From the NCBI RefSeq assembly GCF_019458805.1, contig NZ_JAIBOA010000004.1, forward strand, positions 248,001 to 312,000: a stretch of 64,000 nucleotides of DNA. The letters run 5' to 3'. The DNA is from Actinomadura parmotrematis. GTDB lineage: Bacteria > Actinomycetota > Actinomycetes > Streptosporangiales > Streptosporangiaceae. Under the pieces are notes generated by a model, which was not told the origin of the DNA, made no database searches, and was given only the letters and a program-made list of their open reading frames with translations. Below, in pieces: positions 44,242 through 52,374 of the stretch (within the stretch, counting starts at the first letter, position 1; the number at the start of each line of letters is the position of its first letter). Position numbers and translations under genes: made by a program.

Positions 44242-45471
44242 TTGACGAAGGGCTGGCGGGGCCGGGGGACGGCGGCGGTGGCGGCGCTCGGCCTGATGGC
44301 GGGCGCGGTGGGCTGCGGGGACGGCGCGGCGGCGTCGAGCCGCGTCGCGGACGCGCCGGCGGGCGGCCCGCACTGGCGGGTCGCCGCGCGCTACCCGGTC
44401 CCCTCCACCGGGACCGCGCCCGCGGGGCTCACCGGCATCGCCGCGGGCGGCGGCCGGGTGTGGGCGGCCGGCACGGCCGGCGACGCCGGCCCGCTGGACG
44501 ACGCCAGCGACGCCGCGGGGAACCTCACCACCCCGCCGGGCGACTCCAGCGGGCTGCTGCTCACCCTGGACGGCGGCGCCCTCCGGCGGGTGCCGACCCC
44601 CCTCACCGAGCACGAGAGCGGCCTCGGCGCCGTCGCGGTGTCCGGCGGCCGCGTCTGGGCCGCCGGGTTCGACGGCGCCAAGCGCCGCAAGGTCACCCTG
44701 ACCGGCGACGGCGCGTCCTTCACCGTCAGCCGGAAGGCCCGCGCCGCGTCCCGGTACGGCAAGGGCACCTTCACCGCCGTCGCGCCGGGCGCGAAGGGCA
44801 CCGCCTGGCTCACCGGCTGGCTGCACGGGCCTGACCGCAGCGTCTACCCCCGCCTGTCCGAGCCGCTGTGGTTCGACGGCACGGCGTGGCACCAGGCGGT
44901 GCAGGGCATCGACGAGAACGCGCGCGTCCACCTCGCCGCCATCGCGCCCGCGGCGGGCGGCGCGGCGTGGGCCGTCGGCGACCTGTCGCGCCGCCCCGAC
45001 GTGAACCGGCCCTTCACCGAGCCGGTCATCGCCCGCTGGGACGGCCGGAGCTGGACGATCCAGGACGACCTGCCCGGCACCACCGGCGGCCACCTCGCCG
45101 CGATGGCGGGCGGCTCGCGCGGCGGCCTCTGGGCCGTCGGCGGCACCGGCGACCCGGGCCGCGCCGCGACGCCCCTGGCCGTCCGCTACGACGGCCGGGA
45201 CTGGTACCAGGTGCCCGCCTACGGCCTGCACGCCCCGTTCGTCGCCGTCGCCGGGGACGGCGCGGACGGCGCCTGGGCCGCAGACTCCACCGGCGCCCTC
45301 TGGCACACCGACGGCCGCACCTGGGCGCCGGGCACCGTCGACGGGGTCGGCGCGGGGACCGCCCTGACCATCGTCGGGCTCGCCCGCGACGACCGCACCG
45401 GGCGCCTCTACGCCGCCGCCAACACCGCCGCGAAGGACGGGAAGGTCCAGGCGCTGGTCCTCACCCGCTGA
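44242..45471 (+). CDS. Exported beta-propeller-like hypothetical protein
   Basis: A 409-aa protein with an export signal (GTAAVAALGLMAGAVGC, a possible lipobox ending at Cys). Repeated blades follow: ITGIAAGGGRVWAAGT, AVAVSGGRVWAAGFDG, FTAVAPGAKGTAWLTGW, IAPAAGGAAWAVGDL, MAGGSRGGLWAVGGTG and VAGDGADGAWAADSTG. The recurring 'G..AWAVG' pattern suggests a six- or seven-bladed beta-propeller. A TTG at 44242 with GGGGA upstream is the most plausible start; ATG 44185 would overlap the divergent gene. It is probably a surface-anchored binding protein; the ligand is unknown. Confidence 0.75.
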   Translation: MTKGWRGRGTAAVAALGLMAGAVGCGDGAAASSRVADAPAGGPHWRVAARYPVPSTGTAPAGLTGIAAGGGRVWAAGTAGDAGPLDDASDAAGNLTTPPGDSSGLLLTLDGGALRRVPTPLTEHESGLGAVAVSGGRVWAAGFDGAKRRKVTLTGDGASFTVSRKARAASRYGKGTFTAVAPGAKGTAWLTGWLHGPDRSVYPRLSEPLWFDGTAWHQAVQGIDENARVHLAAIAPAAGGAAWAVGDLSRRPDVNRPFTEPVIARWDGRSWTIQDDLPGTTGGHLAAMAGGSRGGLWAVGGTGDPGRAATPLAVRYDGRDWYQVPAYGLHAPFVAVAGDGADGAWAADSTGALWHTDGRTWAPGTVDGVGAGTALTIVGLARDDRTGRLYAAANTAAKDGKVQALVLTR

Positions 45472-45479
45472 GCCGGGCG

Positions 45480-46232
45480 TCAGACGGCGGCGGAAGCGCG
45501 GACGGCGCGGAGGGCGAGCGCCTCGTCGTAGCGGTGCAGCACGAGGTCGGCGATCTCGGGGGCGGCGCCGAGCACGGGGGAGACCGCGCAGGCCCCGGCG
45601 GCGAGTGCCTCGCGGCGCACCTTGTCGGCGAAGTGGCCGGGCGCGAGGAAGTACGAGGCGACCGCGACGCGCGGGGCGCCCGCGTCCAGCAGCGCCCGCA
45701 CCGCCTCGCCAGGGGTCGGGCGGGCCGCCGAGGCGTAGGCGGCGACGACGCCGTGCCAGCCGCGCGCGCGCCAGCGGCGGGCGATCGCGCCGACCGTGCC
45801 GTTCGCCGAAGCGTCCGAGGACCCCGCCGATACCAGGACGACCGCCGTGCCCGGGTCGCCGGCGGGTACGCCCGCCTCGGCGAGGCGCCGCTCCAGCGCC
45901 GCCGTCAGCAGCGGGTGCGGGCCGAGCGTGGCGGCGGTGCGCAGCGCGAACCGCGGGTGCGCGCGGCGGACGGGCGCGAGCGCGCCGGGGATGTCGGTCC
46001 GGCTGTGGTAGGCGGCGGTGAGCAGCAGCGGCAGCACGACCGCGCCCGCCCCGCCGCCGCGCGCGAGGCCGTCCAGGACGGCGCCGGGCGCGGGCGGCGC
46101 GTGGTCGAGGAACGAGGCGTGCACGGCCAGGTCCGGGCGGAGCGCCCGGACCCGGTCCAGCAGCGCCGCGACGGTGGCGGCGGCGCGCGGGTCCCTGCTC
46201 CCGTGCGCCACCGCCACCAGCGGCGGCGTCAC
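45480..46232 (-). CDS. Sirohydrochlorin chelatase-like (CbiX) protein
   Basis: A 250-aa CbiX/SirB-family protein with duplicated chelatase halves: LVAVAHGSRDPRAAATVAAL with VVLPLLLTAAYHSRTDIPGAL in the first, and VVLVSAGSSDASANGTVGAI with VAVASYFLAPGHFADKVRRE in the second. The catalytic His residues are in AHGSRD and AAYHSR. It would insert Fe2+ (or Co2+) into sirohydrochlorin, here supplying sirohaem to the sulfite reductase. GTG 46232 overlaps the cysH stop (GTGA). It is the last gene of the sulfur operon. Confidence 0.9.
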   Translation of the reverse strand: MTPPLVAVAHGSRDPRAAATVAALLDRVRALRPDLAVHASFLDHAPPAPGAVLDGLARGGGAGAVVLPLLLTAAYHSRTDIPGALAPVRRAHPRFALRTAATLGPHPLLTAALERRLAEAGVPAGDPGTAVVLVSAGSSDASANGTVGAIARRWRARGWHGVVAAYASAARPTPGEAVRALLDAGAPRVAVASYFLAPGHFADKVRREALAAGACAVSPVLGAAPEIADLVLHRYDEALALRAVRASAAV

Positions 46233-46939
46233 AGGTGGATGCCGCACTCGGTCTTGCCCGATCCGGCCCAGCGGCCGCTGCGCGGGTCCTCGCCGGGCGC
46301 GACGCGGCTCGTGCACGGCTCGCAGCCGATGGAGGGGTACCCGTCGTAGTGCAGCGGGTTCACCAGGACGCCGTTGTCGTCCATGTAGCCGTCCATCTGC
46401 TCCTGGGTCCAGTCCAGGATGGGGTTGACCTTGACCATGCCGCGCCGCCGGTCCCACTCGACGACGCGCCGGTCGCGGCGGCCGGCGGTCTCGTCGCGGC
46501 GGATCCCGCTGAACCAGGCCATGTAGCCCTCCAGCGCCCGGCCGAGCGGCTCCACCTTGCGCAGGTGGCAGCACAGGTCGGGGTTGCGGCCGTTCAGGCG
46601 CGGCCCGAGCGCGGCCTCCTGCTCGGCCACCGTCCGCGACGGCGTCACGTTGATCACGTTGACCGGGTAGACGGCCTCGACGGCGTCCCGGGTGCCGATC
46701 GTCTCGGCGAAGTGGTAGCCGGTGTCCACGAACAGCACGTCGATGCCGGGCTTGACCTTCGACACGAGGTGGATGAGCGCGGCGTCGGACATGGAGGAGG
46801 TGAGGCAGATCCGGTCGCCGAAGGTGGCGGCGGCCCAGCGGATCACCTCCAGGGAGGAGGCGCCCGCCAGGGCCGTGGCGGCGGACTCGACGATGTCTTC
46901 CAGGTCCAGGGTGGGTCTGTCGGTCTCCAGCAGGGTCAC
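46229..46939 (-). CDS. cysH: Phosphoadenylyl/adenylyl-sulfate reductase
   Basis: A 236-aa reductase producing sulfite from APS (or PAPS). The P-loop-like fold has ICLTSSMSDAALIHLVSKV and VLFVDTGYHFAET. Four cysteines, in NPDLCCHLRKVEPL and SIGCEPCTS, form the [4Fe-4S] site that marks assimilatory APS reductases. The catalytic Cys is in the C-terminal KTECGIHL. The start is GTG 46939 with AAGGAGAA upstream, overlapping the stop of the 54-aa zinc-ribbon gene. It supplies sulfite to the reductase encoded upstream in the same operon. Confidence 0.93.
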   Translation of the reverse strand: MTLLETDRPTLDLEDIVESAATALAGASSLEVIRWAAATFGDRICLTSSMSDAALIHLVSKVKPGIDVLFVDTGYHFAETIGTRDAVEAVYPVNVINVTPSRTVAEQEAALGPRLNGRNPDLCCHLRKVEPLGRALEGYMAWFSGIRRDETAGRRDRRVVEWDRRRGMVKVNPILDWTQEQMDGYMDDNGVLVNPLHYDGYPSIGCEPCTSRVAPGEDPRSGRWAGSGKTECGIHL

Positions 46940-47100
46940 CGGGTGTTCTCCTTGTTCGGTCGGGGGGCTCCGACACCGAGGAACGTCAACTTGAAGGAGC
47001 GGACGCAGTCCGGGCAGGACCACGCCCCCTCCTCTTCGAGCGGCACGAGGCGCTCCTCGCCGCAGTAGGGGCAGTAGAACGGCGCGGCACGTTCGCTCAT
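46936..47100 (-). CDS. 54-aa zinc-ribbon protein of the sulfur operon
   Basis: A short gene between sulfite reductase and cysH. The peptide begins MSERAAPFYCPYCGEERLVP and has two CxxC knuckles (Cys 10/13 and 29/32, the latter in WSCPDCVRSFKL), forming a four-Cys zinc ribbon. The C-terminus is basic and polar. Its TGA overlaps the cysH GTG, which argues strongly that it is real and translated. A small protein at this place is seen in other actinomycete sulfite reductase-cysH operons (from memory). The role is unknown; an accessory for reductase assembly is conceivable. Confidence 0.82.
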   Translation of the reverse strand: MSERAAPFYCPYCGEERLVPLEEEGAWSCPDCVRSFKLTFLGVGAPRPNKENTR

Positions 47101-47170
47101 TCCCTTCCGTCCCCTCTTGTCGCGTTGATGGTTTTTTCGATGCTCCCGGCCCGCCGCCGCGGGTCCGGGG

Positions 47171-48823
47171 CTACTTCAGGTCGGCCTCGTCGGCCCGGTC
47201 GGTCCACGCGGCGAACGACTCGCCGTCGCGGCGCTGCTCGTCGTAGCGGCGCACGACGCGCTCCACGTAGTCGGTGAGGCCCGCCGACGTCGTCTTCAGG
47301 CCGCGCACCTTCTTGCCGAAGGACGCGCCGACCGCGCCGCCCAGGTGGATCTGGAAGCCCTCCACCTGGTCGCCGTTCTCGTCCACGACGAGCTGGCCCT
47401 TCAGGCCGATGTCGGCGACCTGGATGCGGGCGCAGGCGTTCGGGCAGCCGTTGACGTTGACGGTGAGCGGCTGCTCGAAGTCCGGCAGCCGCTTCTCCAG
47501 CTCGTCGACCAGGTCCATCGCGCGCTGCTTGGTCTCGACGATCGCGAGCTTGCAGTACTCGATGCCGGTGCAGGCCATCGTCTGCCGGCGGAAGGTGGAC
47601 GGCCGGACCTGGAGGTCGTGCTCGGCGAGCGCGTCCGCGAGGGACTCGGTGTCCTCCTCGGGCACGTCGAGGATGACCATCTTCTGCTCGGCGGTGGTGC
47701 GGGTGCGGCCCGACCCGTAGCGCTCGGCGAGGTCGGCGATGACGCCGAGCAGCTCGCCGTTGACGCGCCCGACGCGCGGCGCGAACCCGACGTAGTAGTT
47801 GCCGTCCTTCTGCCGGTGGATCCCGACGTGGTCGCGGCGCGGCAGCGGCGCGGCGGGCTCGGGGCCGTCGGGCAGCTCGTACCCGAGGTACTCCTTCTCC
47901 AGCACCTCGCGGAACCGCTCCGGTCCCCAGTCGGCCATCAGGAACTTGATGCGGGCGCGGTGGCGCAGCCGCCGGTACCCGTAGTCCCGGAAGATGGAGA
48001 TGACGCCCTTCCAGACCTCGTGGGCCTGCTCGGGCCGCACGAACACCCCGAGGCTCTTGGCGAACATCGGGTTCGTGGACAGGCCGCCGCCGGCGAACAC
48101 CTGGTAGCCGGCCTCGCCCGCCGCGTTCACGGTGCCGACGAACGCCACGTCGTTGATCTCGTGGACGGTGCAGTGCGCGGTGCAGCCGCTCATCGCGGTC
48201 TTGAACTTGCGCGGCAGGTTGGAGAACTCCGGCGAGCCGACGTAGCGCTCGTGCACCTCGGCGATCTGCGGGGTCGCGTCGATGACCTCGTCCTCGGCGA
48301 TGCCCGCCAGCGGGCAGCCGATGACGACGCGCGGGGTGTCGCCGCACGCCTCCATGGTGGACAGGCCGACGGACTCCAGCCTCTCCCAGATCGCGGGGAC
48401 GTCCTCGATCCGGATCCAGTGGTACTGGATGTTCTGCCGGTCGGTGATGTCGGCGGTGCCGCGCGCGTACGTCGTGGCGATGTCGGCGATGGCGCGGAGC
48501 TGCGGGCCGTCGAGCTGGCCGCCGTCGATGCGGACCCGCATCATGAAGTAGCGGTCGTCGAGCTCCTCGTCGGGGAGCGCGCCGGTCTTGCCGCCGTCGA
48601 TCCCCGGGCGCCGCTGCGTGTACAGCCCGTACCAGCGCATGCGGCCGCGCAGGTCGGCCGGGTCGATCGAGTCGAAGCCGGCCTTGGAGTAGATGTCGAT
48701 GATGCGGCGGCGGACGTTCAGCCCGTCGTCGTTCTTCTTGTTCTCTTCGTTCTTGTTGAGCGGCTCGCGGTAGCCGAGGGCCCACTGGCCCTCGCCCCGC
48801 TTGCGCTTGGTCGCTGGTGGCAC
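47171..48823 (-). CDS. sir: Ferredoxin-dependent sulfite (nitrite) reductase
   Basis: A 550-aa sirohaem/[4Fe-4S] reductase, six-electron sulfite to sulfide. The N-terminus GEGQWALGYREPLN is typical of the actinomycete assimilatory enzyme. Conserved parts: RMRWYGLYTQRRPGIDGGKTG, ISIFRDYGYRRLRHRARIKF, the sirohaem/cluster cysteines in AMSGCTAHCTVHEIND and VNGCPNACARIQVADIGLKG. The start is GTG 48823; the frame runs on to 48952 without family sequence. The cysH neighbour makes sulfite rather than nitrite the substrate. A leader peptide gene with attenuator-like elements lies upstream. Confidence 0.93.
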   Translation of the reverse strand: MPPATKRKRGEGQWALGYREPLNKNEENKKNDDGLNVRRRIIDIYSKAGFDSIDPADLRGRMRWYGLYTQRRPGIDGGKTGALPDEELDDRYFMMRVRIDGGQLDGPQLRAIADIATTYARGTADITDRQNIQYHWIRIEDVPAIWERLESVGLSTMEACGDTPRVVIGCPLAGIAEDEVIDATPQIAEVHERYVGSPEFSNLPRKFKTAMSGCTAHCTVHEINDVAFVGTVNAAGEAGYQVFAGGGLSTNPMFAKSLGVFVRPEQAHEVWKGVISIFRDYGYRRLRHRARIKFLMADWGPERFREVLEKEYLGYELPDGPEPAAPLPRRDHVGIHRQKDGNYYVGFAPRVGRVNGELLGVIADLAERYGSGRTRTTAEQKMVILDVPEEDTESLADALAEHDLQVRPSTFRRQTMACTGIEYCKLAIVETKQRAMDLVDELEKRLPDFEQPLTVNVNGCPNACARIQVADIGLKGQLVVDENGDQVEGFQIHLGGAVGASFGKKVRGLKTTSAGLTDYVERVVRRYDEQRRDGESFAAWTDRADEADLK

Positions 48824-48912
48824 GGCGCGCGTCCTCTGGGTAATCGGGCGGGAGGAACGCGCGGCGCACCGGCGGTCGTACTGGCCGGCTCGTCGCTGAG
48901 CAGGGAGCAGAG

Positions 48913-48973
48913 GCCGGCAGGGGCGCTGCCGGCGGTGACGCCGATGCGCCACGCGTCCGATCGTCTAGACGAT
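48913..48973 (-). promoter_or_regulatory. Candidate attenuator structures between leader and sir
   Basis: Two RNA-structure candidates lie between the leader peptide stop and the reductase start. One is the 14-bp palindrome ATCGTCTAGACGAT (48960-48973), 17 bp after the leader stop. The other is an 8-bp stem GCCGGCAG/CTGCCGGC with a 5-base loop (48913-48933). They would fit alternative hairpins for cysteine-responsive attenuation (inference). Confidence 0.45.
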
Positions 48974-48990
48974 GGGGCGTGGTCGGGGCG

Positions 48991-49068
48991 TCACCGACAG
49001 ATGGCGCTGCGGACGCGGAGGAAGTCGACGTGCCGGCGCGTCACCAGCAGCGGGTCCACAGCAGTCAT
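48991..49068 (-). CDS. Cysteine-attenuation leader peptide
   Basis: A 25-aa reading frame starting MTAVDPLLVTRRHVDFLRVR and ending SAICR. The RRHVD-LRV-S-A-CR pattern is that of the 'putative leader peptide' found ahead of sulfur-assimilation genes in actinobacteria, where a near-terminal Cys codon senses charged tRNA-Cys. It lies 167 bp upstream of the sulfite reductase gene on the same strand. Ribosome stalling at the penultimate Cys codon would switch the downstream RNA structure and raise expression when cysteine is scarce. The start is ATG 49068. Confidence 0.8.
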   Translation of the reverse strand: MTAVDPLLVTRRHVDFLRVRSAICR

Positions 49069-49136
49069 ATGTGAACTCTGACATGCGATTCCACGGGCTG
49101 TCCAGTTCGGTCCGGCATGCGGACACGTGACAAGGG

Positions 49137-49322
49137 TCATCCCTGCCGCCGCCAGTTGACCCCCGGCTCGCCGCGGTCCGCCGCGCGCTCGGGCGCGTCG
49201 TCCTCGCCGGTCGCCGCCTCCGGCGCGTCCCGTTCCTTGGCCGCCTTCCGGTGCTGGCAGTCGCACCAGCTGCCGCCGCGGCAGTCGCCGTGGCGGTGCT
49301 CGCGGCACGCCTCGCAGATCAC
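49137..49322 (-). CDS. Small Cys/His-rich protein
   Basis: A 61-aa protein starting VICEACREHRHGDCRGGSWC with cysteines 3, 6, 14, 20 and 22 and histidines at 9, 11 and 24, clearly a metal (zinc) site. The rest is a charged tail. GTG 49322 is preferred. An AT-rich GACAATAGT element lies just before it, suggesting a leaderless transcript, and the conserved part begins at this residue; GTG 49355 would add 11 residues. It is upstream of the sulfur-operon leader on the same strand. Function is unknown. Confidence 0.68.
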   Translation of the reverse strand: MICEACREHRHGDCRGGSWCDCQHRKAAKERDAPEAATGEDDAPERAADRGEPGVNWRRQG

Positions 49323-49540
49323 CCGACTATTGTCGGCGACGTCCCCGGGCGCCACGCGGGCGGGGTGGCCGGATGGTGACGATCATGATCCGGCGGGCGG
49401 TCCGCGGCGTCGGAGCGGGGTACGGGGAGGGAGCGGGGGCACCGGACATGAGCGGACGAATCCCCCGACGCGCCGAACGGGAGCGCTGAAGTGCGCGATG
49501 TGACACGTTCCGGGCCCGCGACGGCCTACGGTGAGGCGGT

Positions 49541-50566
49541 GTGACCACCGTCTCGGACGGAGACCGCACCGACCGGGCCGCCGAGCGGCGCGGCCCGCGC
49601 GGCCGGGTGCCCGGCGCCGCGCGCCTCCGCGCGGCGGGCGCCGCCGTGCGGCGCGGCGCGGGGGAGTGCTGGACGCTGGTGCGCCGCACGGCGGTGGCCG
49701 CGTTCCGCTATCGCATCACCGGCCTCGCCGCCGAGGCCGCCTTCTTCGCGCTGCTGTCGCTGCCGCCGCTGGTCATCGGGCTGGTCGGCACCATGGGCCA
49801 CCTGAGCGGGCTGCTCGGCGCGGACGCCGTCGGCGACATCCGCGCCTGGGTCATCGCCCGCGCGCAGACGGTGCTGACGCCCGGCGCGGTGGACACCGTG
49901 GTGGAACCGCTGATCGACGACGTGATCAAGGGCGGGCGGCCCGACATCGTGTCGATGGGATTCCTGCTCAGCCTGTGGGCGGGGTCGCGGGCCACCAACG
50001 TGTACGTGGACACCATCACGATCTCCTACGGCCTGTCGGGCGTCCGCGGGGTGGTGCGCACCCGGGTGCGGGCCTTCGTGCTGTACCTGGTCGGGCTGCT
50101 GGCCATGGTGGTGGTCATCCCGCTGCTGGTCGCCGGGCCGGCGCTCGCCCGCGCGGCGCTGCCGATGAGCGCGGGGTTCGTCCAGGTCTTCTACTGGCCG
50201 GTGCTCGTGTCGCTGTCGGTGGTGTTCCTCGCCGGGCTCTACCACCACAGCGTCCCGGTGCGGACGGCCTGGTGGCGGGAGGTCCCCGGCGCCGCGGTGG
50301 CGCTGCTGATCTGGGTGGCCGGCAGCCTCGCGCTGCGGCTCTACCTCGCCGGGTCGCTGAGCGGGGTGTCGGTGTACGGGTCGCTGGCGGCCGCGATCGC
50401 GGTGCTCGGCTGGCTGTACGTGGCGGCGCTGGCGGTGCTGATCGGCGCCGCGCTGAACGCCGAGGTCGACGCCCGCTGGCCGAGCGCGGGGACGGCGCGG
50501 GCGCGGGCCGGGCGGCACGCCCGCACCGGGTCCGGCGAAACCGGCGGATCGGCTATGAAAGGGTAA
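49541..50566 (+). CDS. YihY/UPF0761-family membrane protein
   Basis: A 341-aa polytopic protein (formerly called 'ribonuclease BN-like', a misnomer). It has about six helices: ITGLAAEAAFFALLSLPPLVIGLVG, the LLSLWAGSRATNVYVDTI segment, VLYLVGLLAMVVVIPLLVAG, VFYWPVLVSLSVVFLAGLYH, VPGAAVALLIWVAGSLAL and YGSLAAAIAVLGWLYVAALAVLIGAALNAEV. The YGSL and GAALNAE motifs near the C-terminus are diagnostic. Basic, Arg-rich cytoplasmic ends. The role is unknown, possibly envelope-related. The start is GTG 49541. Confidence 0.88.
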   Translation: MTTVSDGDRTDRAAERRGPRGRVPGAARLRAAGAAVRRGAGECWTLVRRTAVAAFRYRITGLAAEAAFFALLSLPPLVIGLVGTMGHLSGLLGADAVGDIRAWVIARAQTVLTPGAVDTVVEPLIDDVIKGGRPDIVSMGFLLSLWAGSRATNVYVDTITISYGLSGVRGVVRTRVRAFVLYLVGLLAMVVVIPLLVAGPALARAALPMSAGFVQVFYWPVLVSLSVVFLAGLYHHSVPVRTAWWREVPGAAVALLIWVAGSLALRLYLAGSLSGVSVYGSLAAAIAVLGWLYVAALAVLIGAALNAEVDARWPSAGTARARAGRHARTGSGETGGSAMKG

Positions 50567-50620
50567 ATTCCCCGGCGTTAACCACCTGAAATGGCAAAAC
50601 ATGACGTAACCTCGCCTTGC

Positions 50621-51586
50621 ATGACCACCCCTCGTGAACCGACCGGTCGGCTGCGCACGGTCACCGGCACGATCGCCACGTCCGCCATCACCGGCACGGT
50701 GCTCGCGCACGAGCACCTCCAGCTCGACCTGCGCTGGCCGGCCCGCCCCGCGCTGCTGGACTCGGATCCGCGGCGCTGGCTGGACGAGGAGAAGGCGGTC
50801 ACCGGTGAGCTGCGCGGCCTGCGCGACGCGCACGGCCTCGGCCTCGTGGTGGACCTCACCTGCGGCGGGATGGGCCGCAACGCGGCCGCCCTGGCGCGGA
50901 TGAGCGCCGGGTCGCGGGTCGCGGTGGTCGCGGGCACCGGCTTCTTCGCCGAACCCTTCCACCCCGCCTTCGTCCGCGAGGCGAGCGTCGACAAGCTCGC
51001 CGAGCGGCTGCTCGCCGAGATCGGCTTCGGCATGGACGGCACCAACGCGCTGCCCGGCGTCATCGGCGAGGTCGGCTCGTGGGGCGAGGCGCCCACCGGC
51101 GACGAGGAGCGCTGCCTCCGGGCCGCCGCGCACGCCGCCCGCCACTCGGGCCTGTCGGTGGCGACCTACGGCCGCCCCGGCCTCGCCCAGATGGAGATCC
51201 TGACGTCCGCCGGGCTGGACCCCGCCCGCATCGCCGTCGGCCAGCAGGACCTGGCCGACGACCCGGGCGGCGCCCGCAAGATCGCCGAGAACGGCGCCTA
51301 CGTGTCGTTCGGCTCGCTCGGCCTCGCCGCCGGGGACCCGGAGCGGCTCGACGCCCGCGTGCGGGCCGTCCTGGAGCTGCTGGAGGCCGGGCACGGCGAC
51401 CGCGTGCTGCTGAGCGGCGGCGTGTCGCGCATGGCGCACATCACCCGCTACGGCGGCGCGGGCTTCGGCTACCTGTACGAGGTGTTCCTGCCGGCGCTGC
51501 GCGCCGCCGGGGCCGACGACGCCGCGATCGCCGCGCTCACCCGCGACAACCCGCTCCGGTGGCTGTCGGGCGCCGAGACCGCCTGA
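50621..51586 (+). CDS. Phosphotriesterase-family protein lacking metal ligands
   Basis: A 321-aa TIM-barrel protein closest to the E. coli Php-type phosphotriesterase homologues. The N-terminal HxH is kept (H30, H32 in LAHEHLQ), as is the bridging acid (E150 in GVIGEVGSWG). The other metal-site positions are changed: the 'THT' His is replaced (VATYGRPG, T182/Y183), the 'GH.D' His is Gln208 (VGQQDL), and the 'LS.D' Asp is Gly267 (LSGGVSRM). It is either catalytically altered or inactive. ATG 50621 appears leaderless, with TAACCT eight bases upstream; ATG 50591 is the alternative. A strong terminator follows. Confidence 0.85.
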   Translation: MTTPREPTGRLRTVTGTIATSAITGTVLAHEHLQLDLRWPARPALLDSDPRRWLDEEKAVTGELRGLRDAHGLGLVVDLTCGGMGRNAAALARMSAGSRVAVVAGTGFFAEPFHPAFVREASVDKLAERLLAEIGFGMDGTNALPGVIGEVGSWGEAPTGDEERCLRAAAHAARHSGLSVATYGRPGLAQMEILTSAGLDPARIAVGQQDLADDPGGARKIAENGAYVSFGSLGLAAGDPERLDARVRAVLELLEAGHGDRVLLSGGVSRMAHITRYGGAGFGYLYEVFLPALRAAGADDAAIAALTRDNPLRWLSGAETA

Positions 51587-51607
51587 CGCACCCCCTCCGC
51601 GAACCAT

Positions 51608-51651
51608 CCGGCCTCCGCGCCGCCGCCCGAAGGCGGTGGCGCGGAGGCCGG
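51608..51651 (+). terminator. Strong hairpin terminator
   Basis: A stem of 14 bp (CCGGCCTCCGCGCC with its complement), one G/T position, then 5 bp more, closed by a CGAA tetraloop, 21 bp after the phosphotriesterase-like stop. Confidence 0.88.
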
Positions 51652-51801
51652 TCGCGTCCGCGCGGTCGGGTCGTCCGATCGCCATTGCGAAAGGTATGAA
51701 TTCGGTTAATCCGCCGCCTTCCCGGGAGGCAATGCGGTATTGGCCGGAGGGCTGTGGGAAGGCACGGGCGCGAGCGCCCGCGATTGGTCCGGGTAACACA
51801 A

Positions 51802-51824
51802 ACGGCCCCGCGATGCGGGGCCGT
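51802..51824 (-). terminator. Terminator of the whiB-like gene
   Basis: A perfect 10-bp stem ACGGCCCCGC/GCGGGGCCGT with a GAT loop. On the minus strand it is followed by TTTGTGTTACC, giving a T-rich tail for the whiB-like transcript. On the plus strand a TTTTT follows 7 bases later, so it may work in both directions. Confidence 0.82.
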
Positions 51825-51893
51825 AACGTGTTTTTCCGGTGGCATGCCGGGGAGCTCGGTCGGGGGGCCGATGCGGACCGCCCGGAACGGCTT

Positions 51894-52190
51894 CTAGGCC
51901 GCGTTGGCGCGACGCATCCGGCGGCGACGCTCGGAGGCGCGCTCGTCCTCGTTCAGACCGCCCCACGTGCCGTACTTCTCGGGCCGGGACACCGCGTAGT
52001 CCAGACACTCGGCGCGCACGGGGCAGCCCATGCAGATCTGCTTGGCCTTGCGCTCGCGGATCTCGCGCTCGGGCTGGCGCTCGCCGTCGGGGCCGAAGAA
52101 GAGCACGAGGTCTTCTCCCCGGCACGCCGCGGCGTCCTGCCAGCCCCAGCTGGGACGAGGGAGGTTTGCCTGCCGACGTACCTGAGCCAT
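51894..52190 (-). CDS. WhiB-family iron-sulfur regulator
   Basis: A 98-aa Wbl protein with four cluster-ligating cysteines (C23, C53, C56, C62 in AACRGED, ICMGCPVRAEC). The G-x-W-G-G turn is in YGTWGGLNEDER, and a basic C-terminal DNA-binding tail follows (SERRRRMRRANAA). Wbl proteins hold a [4Fe-4S] cluster, bind the primary sigma factor and respond to redox, NO or developmental cues. The exact subtype (WhiB1-7) cannot be fixed from memory. ATG 52190 has AAGGTGGG upstream. It has a long upstream region of about 180 bp that is AT-richer than its surroundings. Confidence 0.9.
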   Translation of the reverse strand: MAQVRRQANLPRPSWGWQDAAACRGEDLVLFFGPDGERQPEREIRERKAKQICMGCPVRAECLDYAVSRPEKYGTWGGLNEDERASERRRRMRRANAA

Positions 52191-52374
52191 GGAACACCCA
52201 CCTTGATTGGTTTGCTGAGCAAATTGCGAACATGGACGCATGACGTGCTTCGTCAGGCATGCGTCCGAAGCGCCATTTGGTCCAACGTTCTGAGTTGCCG
52301 CTCTGTTCCCCGTCCGGTGATCCGGAAACCTGGGGCCGCGCGGCGTGAAGCCCACGAATGGGGCCTCAGTGAGA

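Larger units (their letters stand above)
51587..51893. other. Convergent intergenic region
   Basis: 307 bp without a gene between the phosphotriesterase-like gene and the convergent WhiB-like gene. It contains two hairpins (51608-51651 and 51802-51824) and a comparatively AT-rich stretch at 51680-51740. No coding pattern was seen. Confidence 0.6.
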
